From: Flavonifractor avistercoris | Lineage (GTDB): Bacteria > Bacillota > Clostridia > Oscillospirales > Oscillospiraceae | Reading direction: 5' to 3' | DNA: 24,869 bases | NCBI GenBank assembly: GCA_019119085.1 | Contig: DWXT01000102.1 | Location: 1 to 24,869, forward strand | Shown: one piece after another, positions 1 to 6,316 of the stretch | Layout: each line of letters begins with the position of its first letter | Position numbering within the stretch: the first letter of the stretch is position 1 | Made by a program: the position numbers and the translations under genes | The notes under the pieces: model-generated | Seen by the model: the letters and a program-made list of their open reading frames with translations, nothing else | The model's database searches: none | Told to the model about the DNA's origin: nothing

Positions 1-21
1 GGGGCCCGCGCTGCGGGCCCC
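1..21. terminator. GC-rich hairpin at the window edge
   Basis: A perfect 9-bp stem (GGGGCCCGC, loop GCT, GCGGGCCCC) begins at the first base. It could end a gene lying to the left of the window. No T tract follows on the plus strand, so it may instead be one more intergenic palindrome of the kind common in this window. Confidence 0.4.
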
Positions 22-36
22 CGCCTGTTGGTCGAA

Positions 37-54
37 AGTTAGCTTATTTTAACT
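37..54 (+). promoter_or_regulatory. Possible metalloregulator operator upstream of the ZIP gene
   Basis: AGTTA and TAACT form an inverted repeat with 8 nt between them, in an AT-rich island just ahead of the ZIP ribosome binding site (AGGAGG at 59-64). The half-site TTAGC resembles DtxR/MntR-family boxes. The match is loose and the assignment is inferred from the neighbouring metal transporter. Confidence 0.3.
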
Positions 55-68
55 GATTAGGAGGCTTT

Positions 69-860
69 ATGCAGTCTATCCTGTGGGCGGCGGTGGGCAC
101 CGGCTTCACCTTCCTCATGACCGCCACCGGCGCCGCCATGGTCTTTCTGTTCCGCGCCCGGCTCAACGCCGCCGTGCAGCGCATCTTCCTGGGCTTTGCC
201 GCCGGGGTGATGATCGCCGCGTCGGTGTGGAGCCTGCTCATCCCCGCCATCGAGGAGGCGGAGGCCGCCGGCACCCCCGGCTGGCTGCCGGCGGTGGGGG
301 GCTTTGTTCTGGGGGTGGGCTTCCTGCTGCTGCTGGACGGCCTGCTGCCCCACCTCCACGCGGGTGCCCGGAGCCCGGAGGGCATCCACGCCTCCTGGCG
401 GCGGAGCACCCTGCTGGTGCTGGCCGTCACCCTCCACAACATCCCCGAGGGCATGGCGGTGGGCCTGTCCTTCGCCCTGGCCGCCCAGCACGCCGGGGAG
501 GGGGCGGCCCTCAGCTCCGCCCTGGCCCTGGCCCTGGGCATCGGCATCCAGAACTTCCCCGAGGGGGCCGCCATCTCCCTGCCCCTGCGGCAGGAGGGGC
601 TGTCCCGGCTCCGCTCCTTTCTCTACGGCGCCGCCTCCGGCGTGGTGGAGCCCATCTTCGGCGTGCTGGTGGTGCTGGCCGCCGGAGGCATCCAGCCCCT
701 CATGCCCTGGCTGCTGTCCTTCGCCGCCGGCGCCATGATGTACGTGGTGGTGGAGGAGCTCATCCCCGAGGCCCATCTGGGGGAGCACTCCAACACCGGC
801 ACCCTGGGGGTCATGGCGGGGTTCGTGGTCATGATGGTGCTGGATGTGGCCCTGGGATAG
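69..860 (+). CDS. ZIP-family divalent metal transporter (GufA/ZupT-like)
   Basis: A 263-residue integral membrane protein expected to import Zn, Fe or Mn across the cytoplasmic membrane. The start is fixed by AGGAGG 4 nt upstream of the ATG. About eight hydrophobic segments are visible. The metal-path signatures of bacterial ZIPs are present: HNIPEG at residues 123-128 (TM4), QNFPEG at 161-166 (TM5), and EELIPEAH at 229-236. A short His-containing loop (HLHAG, 95-99) precedes TM4, as in other ZIPs. Length fits the GufA subfamily. It is the only plus-strand gene here and converges on the aro operon. A possible metalloregulator box lies at 37-54. The metal cannot be read from sequence. Confidence 0.93.
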   Translation: MQSILWAAVGTGFTFLMTATGAAMVFLFRARLNAAVQRIFLGFAAGVMIAASVWSLLIPAIEEAEAAGTPGWLPAVGGFVLGVGFLLLLDGLLPHLHAGARSPEGIHASWRRSTLLVLAVTLHNIPEGMAVGLSFALAAQHAGEGAALSSALALALGIGIQNFPEGAAISLPLRQEGLSRLRSFLYGAASGVVEPIFGVLVVLAAGGIQPLMPWLLSFAAGAMMYVVVEELIPEAHLGEHSNTGTLGVMAGFVVMMVLDVALG

Positions 861-1055
861 GCCCCCAAGCGCTTCTGCCCGGCCAACCCCCTCCCCGCGA
901 AGGGCAGCCTCGCAGAGTTCCTGCGGCCATCTCGGCCCAAGAGCCGCCGCAGTGCGGCGGTTGGCCTCGAAACGCGCCTGCGGGCGCAGGCAGCCGCAGG
1001 AATCAAATCAAAATATGTGATTCCCGAGGACATGCGCCTCGGGAATCACACTTCT
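861..1055. repeat. Gene-free convergent region with hairpins, including a 14-bp perfect stem
   Basis: Between the converging ZIP and aroE genes I see no credible gene. Several GC-rich hairpins occur (CCGCCGC-AGT-GCGGCGG near 943-959; GCCTGC/GCAGGC near 977-992). The clearest is a perfect 14-bp stem at 1016-1029/1037-1050 (TGTGATTCCCGAGG, 7-nt loop). On the minus strand this stem is followed by TATTTTGATTTG, so it could act as a late terminator for the aro operon. Confidence 0.55.
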
Positions 1056-1147
1056 CATGGCGGAAGGGGTGACTTTTTCCCAAGAAAACGAACCCCTTCC
1101 GCCATGCAGCCTTTCTCGAAAAAGCGGCTTTGCCGCTTTTTCGACAC
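1056..1147 (-). repeat. Composite palindromic repeat, copy 1 (two adjacent hairpins)
   Basis: Two hairpins sit side by side. The first has a 15-bp perfect stem (1056-1070 with 1092-1106, ending in ACCCCTTCCGCCATG) around a 21-nt loop. The second has a 13-bp stem (1116-1128 with 1132-1144, TCGAAAAAGCGGC) around TTT. The same composite recurs in the opposite orientation at 24783-24869, including the loop sequence. The second hairpin lies 13 nt past the aroE stop and ends in CTTTTTC on the minus strand, so it can double as the aro operon terminator. Confidence 0.85.
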
Positions 1148-1157
1148 GTTGCGGGCA

Positions 1158-2552
1158 TCAGCCCAGCTTCTCCGCCAGCAGCTTCTTCATGGCCGCCGCG
1201 TCGATGGGCGTATCGGTGAAGTGCTCCAGGGAGAGCACCGCCTGGTTGACCAGCAGGCCGAAGCCGTTGGCGGTGTGGTGGCCCTTCTCCCGGGCCCGGC
1301 AGAGCAGCTCGGTCTCCGCCGGGGCGTAGATCAGATCCACCACCGGCGCGTTCAGGGGCAGCGCGTCCAGGAAGGAGAAGTCCCGGAACTGCCCCCCGGC
1401 CCCCGCCATACCCAGGGAGGTGCAGTTGACCAGCAGCTGGCACTCCGCCGCCTCCCGCCGCAGGGTGTCGATGTCAAAGCCTGCCGGGCGCAGGTGCTCC
1501 GGGGCGAGGGCACACAGCTCCGCCGCCTTGCTGACGGTGCGGTTGCACACCACCACATCGGCCCCGGCCTGGGCCAGCTTGAGGCACACCGCCTTGGCCG
1601 CCCCGCCGGCCCCCAGTACCAGCACCCGCTTCCCGGCGGGGCTGATCCCCTCGTCGTCCAGGGTGCGCAGGAAGCCCGCCCCGTCGGTGTTGTAGCCCCA
1701 GGCCTTCCCGTCCCGGAGGCAGACGGTGTTCACCGCGCCGAAGAGCCGGGCGTCCTCGTCCAGTTCGTCCATCAGGCCCACCAGCTCCTCCTTGTGGGGC
1801 ATGGTGGCGTTGAACCCGGCGTAGCCGGCAAACCTGGCGCAGTCCAGCCACTGCCTGCAGCTCCCCCGGGGTACCGGCTGGCACAGGTACACGTAATCCA
1901 GCCCCAGGGCGGCAATCATGGTGTTCTGAATCAGGGGGGACTTGGAGTGGCCCACCGGATCCCCGATGACACAGAGCTTTTTGGTGCTGTTTTTTACCTC
2001 CACCCGCAAATCGGGCGCCCCCTTTCCCAGCTCGGGCCGCAGATCCGGCAGGACGGCGTTCACCCCCAGAGCGATGAACAGGCCCACCAGCGTCTCCACG
2101 ATCCGGGCCACGGCATAGTGATACCGGGTCACGCCGGTGACGCCGGTGATGAGAATCACGCAGGGCAGGATGCAGGCCATGACGCAGGCTCCCGGCCGCT
2201 TGAGCAGCAGACACAGCCACAGCCCCGCCACACACACCAGCCCCAGCACCGGCGCCTTGATCCACGGGTTGTCCAGGGCGGGGCCCAGCAGCAGGGTGGC
2301 GATGCCCAGCACACCCCCCACCCCGATGCCGATGAGGCGGGAGATGCCCAGCTGGACGGACTGATCCACCGTGGACTGGAGGCAGATGATGCTGGCGATG
2401 CAGGCATAGAGGGGACCGGCCTGGCCCAGCACGCCCCCCAGCTCCTCCCGATAGAGCAGCCCGAAGGGGACAAACACCAGATAGGACAGCACCACCGCCA
2501 CGGCGGTCTTGATCACCCGCATGCCGATGCGGGGGACGCGATTCTGTTTCAT
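1158..2552 (-). CDS. aroE: FUSC/aromatic acid exporter-like membrane domain fused to shikimate dehydrogenase
   Basis: One continuous 464-residue frame. Residues 1-170 form about six hydrophobic segments (near 12-30, 46-62, 72-90, 98-118, 121-140, 145-168) and resemble the N-terminal half of aromatic acid exporter (ArAE_1/FUSC, YqjA-like) proteins. Residues 190-464 are a complete shikimate dehydrogenase, which reduces 3-dehydroshikimate with NADPH: SKSPLIQN (203-210), NATMPHK with catalytic Lys254, YNTDG with Asp290, glycine loop GAGGAAKA (314-321), NRT (337-339), NCTSLGM (376-382). A ribosome-binding-like GGAGG lies 8 nt before codon 189, exactly where a free AroE would begin, but that codon is AGC. 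Internal starts at TTG182 or GTG184 remain possible. The 5' start has AAGGAG 6-7 nt upstream. It is the last gene of the aro operon. Confidence 0.9.
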   Translation of the reverse strand: MKQNRVPRIGMRVIKTAVAVVLSYLVFVPFGLLYREELGGVLGQAGPLYACIASIICLQSTVDQSVQLGISRLIGIGVGGVLGIATLLLGPALDNPWIKAPVLGLVCVAGLWLCLLLKRPGACVMACILPCVILITGVTGVTRYHYAVARIVETLVGLFIALGVNAVLPDLRPELGKGAPDLRVEVKNSTKKLCVIGDPVGHSKSPLIQNTMIAALGLDYVYLCQPVPRGSCRQWLDCARFAGYAGFNATMPHKEELVGLMDELDEDARLFGAVNTVCLRDGKAWGYNTDGAGFLRTLDDEGISPAGKRVLVLGAGGAAKAVCLKLAQAGADVVVCNRTVSKAAELCALAPEHLRPAGFDIDTLRREAAECQLLVNCTSLGMAGAGGQFRDFSFLDALPLNAPVVDLIYAPAETELLCRAREKGHHTANGFGLLVNQAVLSLEHFTDTPIDAAAMKKLLAEKLG

Positions 2553-2642
2553 GAAGCACTCCTTGTCGTTCGGCGGTCAGGCAGGGGCCGGCGTGCTTGC
2601 CGGCCCGGCGGAGGCGCAGGCCCACACAGGCGCACCCCTGCG

Positions 2643-2802
2643 CCCTTTCTCTCTCAGGAGGGCGAAGCACGGAAGTTCTCCTTGCCTGCGCTCTCTTTCA
2701 GGGGAGAGTTGTGTGAAAGTTCTCTTCGCCTGCGTTCTCTTTCAAGGGAGCGTTGTATGAAAGTTCTCTTTGCCTACTTTCTCTTTCAAGAGAAAGTAGG
2801 AC
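2643..2802. repeat. Three tandem 44-bp palindromic repeats plus a partial fourth
   Basis: Units at 2671-2714, 2715-2758 and 2759-2802 share the core AAGTTCTCTTNGCCTRC followed by a self-complementary TTTCTCTTTCA segment. A degraded fourth unit precedes them. The last unit is a near-perfect hairpin: CTACTTTCTCTT, TC, AAGAGAAAGTAG (12 bp, 2-nt centre). The array fills the gap between aroQ and aroE and runs into the end of aroQ. Confidence 0.85.
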
Positions 2803-3206
2803 ATGGCGGCCTCGTAGCCGTACAGGCCCAGGCCGCAGATCTGCCCCACGCAGGCGGGGGCGGTGACGCTCCTATGCCGGAACTCCTCCCGCTGGTGGAC
2901 ATTGGATATGTGCACCTCGATGCAGGGCACGTCCACCGCCTTGAGGGCGTCCAGGATGGCGTAGCTGTAGTGGGTGAAGGCCCCGGGGTTCATGACGATG
3001 GCGTCGTACACCCCGTCGGCGGCGTGGATGGCGTCGATGACGGCCCCCTCGTGGTTGGACTGGAAGCACTCCGCCGAGGCGCCGTGGGCGGCGGCGAAGT
3101 CTCTCAGCCGCGCGCACAGGCTCTCATAGCTGTTCTCCCCGTAGATGCCCGGCTCCCGCTTGCCCAGCAGGTTCAGGTTGGGGCCGTTGATAATCAGGAA
3201 TTTCAT
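2742..3206 (-). CDS. aroQ: 3-dehydroquinate dehydratase, type II
   Basis: A 154-residue cytoplasmic enzyme of the dodecameric type II family that dehydrates 3-dehydroquinate to 3-dehydroshikimate. Visible landmarks: NGPNLNLLGKREPGIYG (7-23) with the lid Arg17 and catalytic Tyr22, QSNHEGAVID (49-58), NPGAFTHYS (73-81) and EVHISNVHQRE (97-107) with catalytic His99. The ATG overlaps the aroK stop as ATGA and has GGGAG 8 nt upstream; an upstream in-frame GTG at 3215 is too close to that site. The last 19 or so residues (KEKVGKENFHTTLP tail) are encoded by the 44-bp repeat and extend past the usual family end, so the original C-terminus seems to have been replaced by repeat sequence. Confidence 0.96.
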   Translation of the reverse strand: MKFLIINGPNLNLLGKREPGIYGENSYESLCARLRDFAAAHGASAECFQSNHEGAVIDAIHAADGVYDAIVMNPGAFTHYSYAILDALKAVDVPCIEVHISNVHQREEFRHRSVTAPACVGQICGLGLYGYEAAMSYFLLKEKVGKENFHTTLP

Positions 3207-3709
3207 GCCCGGCACTCCCTTTCGTAGATCTCCGCCACCCGCTCCGCCGCCTCGGCGGCCAGGCTGTGGCCCTCAATGATGTAGTCGGCCCACCGGCGGT
3301 AGACGGGCTCCCGCTGGCGGAACCGCTCCAGAAAATCCTCTTTTCCCCCCTGCCCCAGGGGCCGGTGGGCCATGGACACGGTGTCGTAGATCACCCCGGG
3401 ATCCCGGTTGATCCAGAACACCGCGCCGCTGGATTTTAAGGAGGCAATGGCGTCCGGCCGGGTGGGCAGGCCGCCGCCGCAGGCGATCACCAGCCCCTGC
3501 TCCCGGGCCAGCGCCCGGCTGACCGCCAGCTCGTGCTCCCGGAAGCCTGCCTCCCCCTCCTGGGCGAAGATGTCGGGGATGGTGCTGCCCGTGTCCCCCT
3601 CAATGCGCTCGTCGGTGTCCACGAAGGCCATGCCCAGCTTTTCCGCCGCCAGACGGCCCACCGTGGACTTGCCGCAGCCCATCATCCCGATCAGCACAAT
3701 GTTTTTCAC
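3203..3709 (-). CDS. aroK: Shikimate kinase
   Basis: A 168-residue P-loop kinase that phosphorylates shikimate at O3 with ATP. Seen: Walker A GMMGCGKST (8-16), DTDERIE (32-38) carrying the shikimate-binding Asp, FREHE (57-61) with the substrate Arg, the GGG turn (78-80), and the lid motif HRPLG. Length is typical. The start is GTG, overlapping the pheA stop as GTGA, so translation is probably coupled to pheA. Only a weak G-rich stretch precedes it. It in turn overlaps aroQ by 4 nt. Confidence 0.96.
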   Translation of the reverse strand: MKNIVLIGMMGCGKSTVGRLAAEKLGMAFVDTDERIEGDTGSTIPDIFAQEGEAGFREHELAVSRALAREQGLVIACGGGLPTRPDAIASLKSSGAVFWINRDPGVIYDTVSMAHRPLGQGGKEDFLERFRQREPVYRRWADYIIEGHSLAAEAAERVAEIYERECRA

Positions 3710-4863
3710 GGTTCATACCCCCGGAAGTTGCCCAGGATGCGGAACTCGGCGGCCAACTGCCCCAGCTCGTGGAGCACGCCGTCCAGCTCCGGGGCGGCCA
3801 CGTCGCCGGTGAAGTCCAGGAAGAACAGGTACTCCCACCCCCGGCCGGGGATGGGCCGGGACTCGATTTTCAACAGGTTGAGCCCCTGGACGGCGAAGAT
3901 GGTGAGGATCTCGTGGAGGGAGCCGCTCTGGTGGGGCAGGCGGAACATGGCGCTGATCTTGTTCCGGCCCGGCCGCAGCTCCAGGACGGGAGAGACCACC
4001 ACAAACCGGGTGTGGTTCATGGCGTTGTAGTTGACCCCCTCGGCCAGGATGTGCAGGCCGTAGATCTCCGCCGCCCGGCGGGAGCAGATGGCGGCGGCGG
4101 TGCGGTCGCCGCTCCCGGCCACCTGCTTGGCCGAGCCCGCCGTGTCCAGGGTGGGCACCCGGTTCCAGTCCCGATGCCCGTCCAGGTACTTCTCGCACTG
4201 CATCAGCCCCTGCTCGTGGGAGTAGACGGTTTTGATGTCCTCCAGCCTCACGCCGGGCAGGGCCATGAGACAGTGGCGCACCTCCACCTGGCACTCCCCC
4301 ACGATGTAGTAGTTGTACTGGGAGAGCAGGTCGTACACCTGCCGGATGGAGCCGGTGGAGGAGTTCTCCACCGGCAGGACGGCGTAGTCGGCCTCCCCCC
4401 GCTCCAGGGCGGCGAACACATCGGGGAACCAGGCCAGGCCCCGGCTGTCCACCTCCGGGCCGAAGAAGCCCGCGGCGGCCTCCTCGCTGTAGCACCCCGG
4501 CTCCCCCTGGTACACCACCCGGGGGCTGGACACCGGCTCCCGCCGGTTTTTCATGGCGGCGGCCCAGGCGGCATAGCCCGGGTCGCTGTCCCCCTCCCGC
4601 ACCAGCTGCCGCTGCTGCCGCCGGGAGATGGCCATGATGCTCTCATAGAGGGCCGCCAGATCCGCCTTGCGGGCCGGGTCGTCGGTGAGGGCCGTCTTGG
4701 CGGCGATCACCTGCTTCTCCCTCCCCGCGTCCAGCACCGGGATGCCGTTGGCCTGCTTGTACGCCCCCACCTGACCGGTGACGGACATCCGCTCCAGAAA
4801 GAGCTTCACCAGCTCCCCGTCAATGCGGTCGATCTCCCGGCGGTACTGTTCCAGTTCGTTCAT
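3706..4863 (-). CDS. pheA: Bifunctional chorismate mutase / prephenate dehydratase (P-protein)
   Basis: A 385-residue cytoplasmic enzyme converting chorismate to prephenate and then phenylpyruvate, committing flux to phenylalanine. Residues 1-90 are an AroQ-class chorismate mutase helix bundle (RREIDRIDGELVKLFLERM at 8-26). Residues 114-290 are the prephenate dehydratase, with ENSSTGS (166-172) and the catalytic TRF motif (285-287). Residues 300-380 are an ACT domain with the Phe-binding signatures GSLHEIL (314-320) and ESRP (334-337), so feedback inhibition by phenylalanine is expected. AGGAG lies about 10 nt before the ATG. It overlaps aroK downstream. No tyrosine branch gene (tyrA) is in the window. 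Confidence 0.96.
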   Translation of the reverse strand: MNELEQYRREIDRIDGELVKLFLERMSVTGQVGAYKQANGIPVLDAGREKQVIAAKTALTDDPARKADLAALYESIMAISRRQQRQLVREGDSDPGYAAWAAAMKNRREPVSSPRVVYQGEPGCYSEEAAAGFFGPEVDSRGLAWFPDVFAALERGEADYAVLPVENSSTGSIRQVYDLLSQYNYYIVGECQVEVRHCLMALPGVRLEDIKTVYSHEQGLMQCEKYLDGHRDWNRVPTLDTAGSAKQVAGSGDRTAAAICSRRAAEIYGLHILAEGVNYNAMNHTRFVVVSPVLELRPGRNKISAMFRLPHQSGSLHEILTIFAVQGLNLLKIESRPIPGRGWEYLFFLDFTGDVAAPELDGVLHELGQLAAEFRILGNFRGYEP

Positions 4864-4900
4864 GGTTTTCTCTCTCCTATCTCGGCAGTCTGGGCTACGC

Positions 4901-4924
4901 GGCCGCCATGTATGGCGGCCCTAC
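4901..4924 (-). repeat. GTAG-foot REP-like palindrome, copy 1
   Basis: On the minus strand GTAG is followed directly by GGCCGCCATACATGGCGGCC, a 20-nt palindrome with one mismatched pair. The arms match the copy at 8937-8960 apart from one base. The tetranucleotide GTAG at the foot of a hairpin is the hallmark of REP elements mobilised by RAYT (TnpA-REP) transposases. It sits just upstream of pheA. Confidence 0.8.
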
Positions 4925-4947
4925 ATGCTACCGCCCGTGGGGTGCGG

Positions 4948-5034
4948 TCAGATGCCCAACACCTGGCAGGCGGCCAGGGCCGCCGCCGCCTCGATCACCG
5001 GCACGGCCCGGGGCACGATGCAGGGGTCGTGGCG
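4948..5034 (-). pseudogene. Duplicated 3' end of aroC (28 codons and stop)
   Basis: On the minus strand this encodes RHDPCIVPRAVPVIEAA and onward to QVLGI and a TGA stop. It repeats the last 28 codons of the intact aroC, which ends AVLGI with TAG at 5199. 53 consecutive bases (4973-5025) are identical to 5224-5276, an offset of 251 bp. Both flanks of the identical block carry substitutions, concentrated near the stop. It has no start of its own and is separated from intact aroC by a 164-bp hairpin array. It looks like an orphan gene tail left by an insertion or by recombination with a slightly different allele. Confidence 0.85.
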
Positions 5035-5198
5035 AACCCACGAAACGCAGGCGTTTCGCGGGGCCCCAAGGATTTTACATCCTCGGCGGGAGTAAATCCC
5101 GCCTGCGGCAAGGTTTTGGCTGCGCCAAAACGCTTGGACGCCGCTTGCGCGGCGGCTCGCTCCCGCTCGCACGGCCGCCACGACCAGCCGCACCTCCG
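5035..5198. repeat. Hairpin array inserted between aroC and its duplicated tail
   Basis: Short perfect hairpins follow one another: 5041-5058 (CGAAACGC, AG, GCGTTTCG), 5060-5067 (GGGGCCCC), 5070-5082 (GGAT/ATCC), 5085-5103 (GGCGGGA/TCCCGCC), 5113-5131 (GTTTTGGC/GCCAAAAC) and 5139-5154 (CGCCGC/GCGGCG). No gene is evident. With 4864-4947 and the aroC tail copy this explains the whole 335-bp aroC-pheA gap. Confidence 0.7.
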
Positions 5199-6242
5199 CT
5201 AAATTCCCAGCACGGCGCAGGCCGCCAGGGCCGCCGCCGCCTCGATCACCGGCACGGCCCGGGGCACGATGCAGGGATCATGGCGGCCGTGGATCTCGAT
5301 CTCCGTCTCCTCGCCGGTGCGGAGATCCACGCTCTCCTGGGGCAGGGCGATAGAGGGGGTGGGGCGGATGGTGGCCTCAAAGGTGATTGGCATGCCGTTG
5401 GTGATGCCGCCGTTGACGCCGCCGGCGTGGTTGGTCTTGGTGACCACCTTGCCGTCCCGCACCTCGAAGGGGTCGTTGGCCTCGCTGCCCCGCATGAGGG
5501 AGAAGGCCACCCCGGCGCCGAAGTCCACCCCCTTGACGGCGGGGACGGCGAAGAGGTACTGGGCGAAGATGCCCTCCACGTTACAGCCGAAGTCGGGGGC
5601 CCCCAGCCCGGCGGGCAGGCCGAACACGGCGCACTCCACGGCGCCGCCCACGCTGTCCCCCTCGTTCTTCGCCTCCAGGATGGCCTGGCGCATCTCCTCC
5701 CCCTTGGCGTCGTCCAGCACGGGGAAGGACTTGGCGGCCACGGCCCTCAGGGCCTCCTCGTCCTCCAGGGAGGCATCGGTGACGCCGTAGATGGAGCTGA
5801 TGTGGGCACCCACCCACACGCCATGCCGGGCCAGCACCTGCTTGGCAACCGCACCAGCGGCCACTAGGGGGGCGGTGAGCCGGCCGGAGAAGTGGCCGCC
5901 CCCTCGGTAGTCCTGGCAGCCCTGGCTCTTGATGAAGCCGGCATAGTCCCCGTGGCTGGGGCGGGGGGTGTAGCGGATGGCCTCGTAGTCCTGGGAGTGC
6001 TGGTCGGAATTGCGGATCACCATAGCCAGGGGGGCGCCGGTGGTCTTGCCCTCAAACACGCCGGAGAGCACCTCCACCAGATCGCTCTCCTTGCGGGCGG
6101 TAGCCGTGGGGCCCTGGCCGGGCCTGCGGCGGTTCAGCTCCCGCTGCACCGCCTCCAGCTCCAGCTCCAGCCCGGCGGGCACCCCCTCCACCACCACGCC
6201 GATGGCCGGGCCGTGGGACTCGCCGAAAATCATGTGTCTCAT
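5199..6242 (-). CDS. aroC: Chorismate synthase
   Basis: A 347-residue FMN-dependent enzyme converting EPSP to chorismate. Signatures seen: FGESHGPAIG (6-15) with catalytic His10, RRRPGQG (38-44), RPSHGDYAG (94-102), RGGGHFSGR (113-121), GVDFGAG (238-244), GGVNGGITNG (274-283) and GRHDPCIVPRA (319-329). The ATG at 6242 has GGAGG 8 nt upstream. The frame stays open further upstream, but that stretch has no family similarity. The N-terminus is about ten residues shorter than usual, starting almost directly at the first active-site motif. Downstream lies a duplicated copy of its final 28 codons. Upstream, a 74-nt gap holding a REP-like hairpin separates it from aroA. Confidence 0.96.
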   Translation of the reverse strand: MRHMIFGESHGPAIGVVVEGVPAGLELELEAVQRELNRRRPGQGPTATARKESDLVEVLSGVFEGKTTGAPLAMVIRNSDQHSQDYEAIRYTPRPSHGDYAGFIKSQGCQDYRGGGHFSGRLTAPLVAAGAVAKQVLARHGVWVGAHISSIYGVTDASLEDEEALRAVAAKSFPVLDDAKGEEMRQAILEAKNEGDSVGGAVECAVFGLPAGLGAPDFGCNVEGIFAQYLFAVPAVKGVDFGAGVAFSLMRGSEANDPFEVRDGKVVTKTNHAGGVNGGITNGMPITFEATIRPTPSIALPQESVDLRTGEETEIEIHGRHDPCIVPRAVPVIEAAAALAACAVLGI

Positions 6243-6286
6243 ACAGGTTTCCTCCCTGGAACGCGTCCTTGTCTCAATCTCACTCA

Positions 6287-6310
6287 GTAGGGCGGGGGCT
6301 TGCCCCCGCC
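6287..6310 (+). repeat. GTAG-foot REP-like palindrome, copy 2 (plus orientation)
   Basis: GTAG (6287-6290) is followed directly by the perfect hairpin GGCGGGGGC, TT, GCCCCCGCC in the aroA-aroC gap. It has the same foot and G-rich arm start as the other three copies but lies in the opposite orientation. It could also pause transcription between the two genes. Confidence 0.75.
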
Positions 6311-6316
6311 GGCGGA

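Noticed and set aside
2643..2802. CRISPR array
   Set aside because: The 44-bp units are adjacent with no unique spacers, are diverged, and no cas genes are nearby.
4948..5193. A separate 81-residue protein on the minus strand
   Set aside because: Its C-terminal third is the duplicated aroC tail and the rest translates hairpins. There is no ribosome site.
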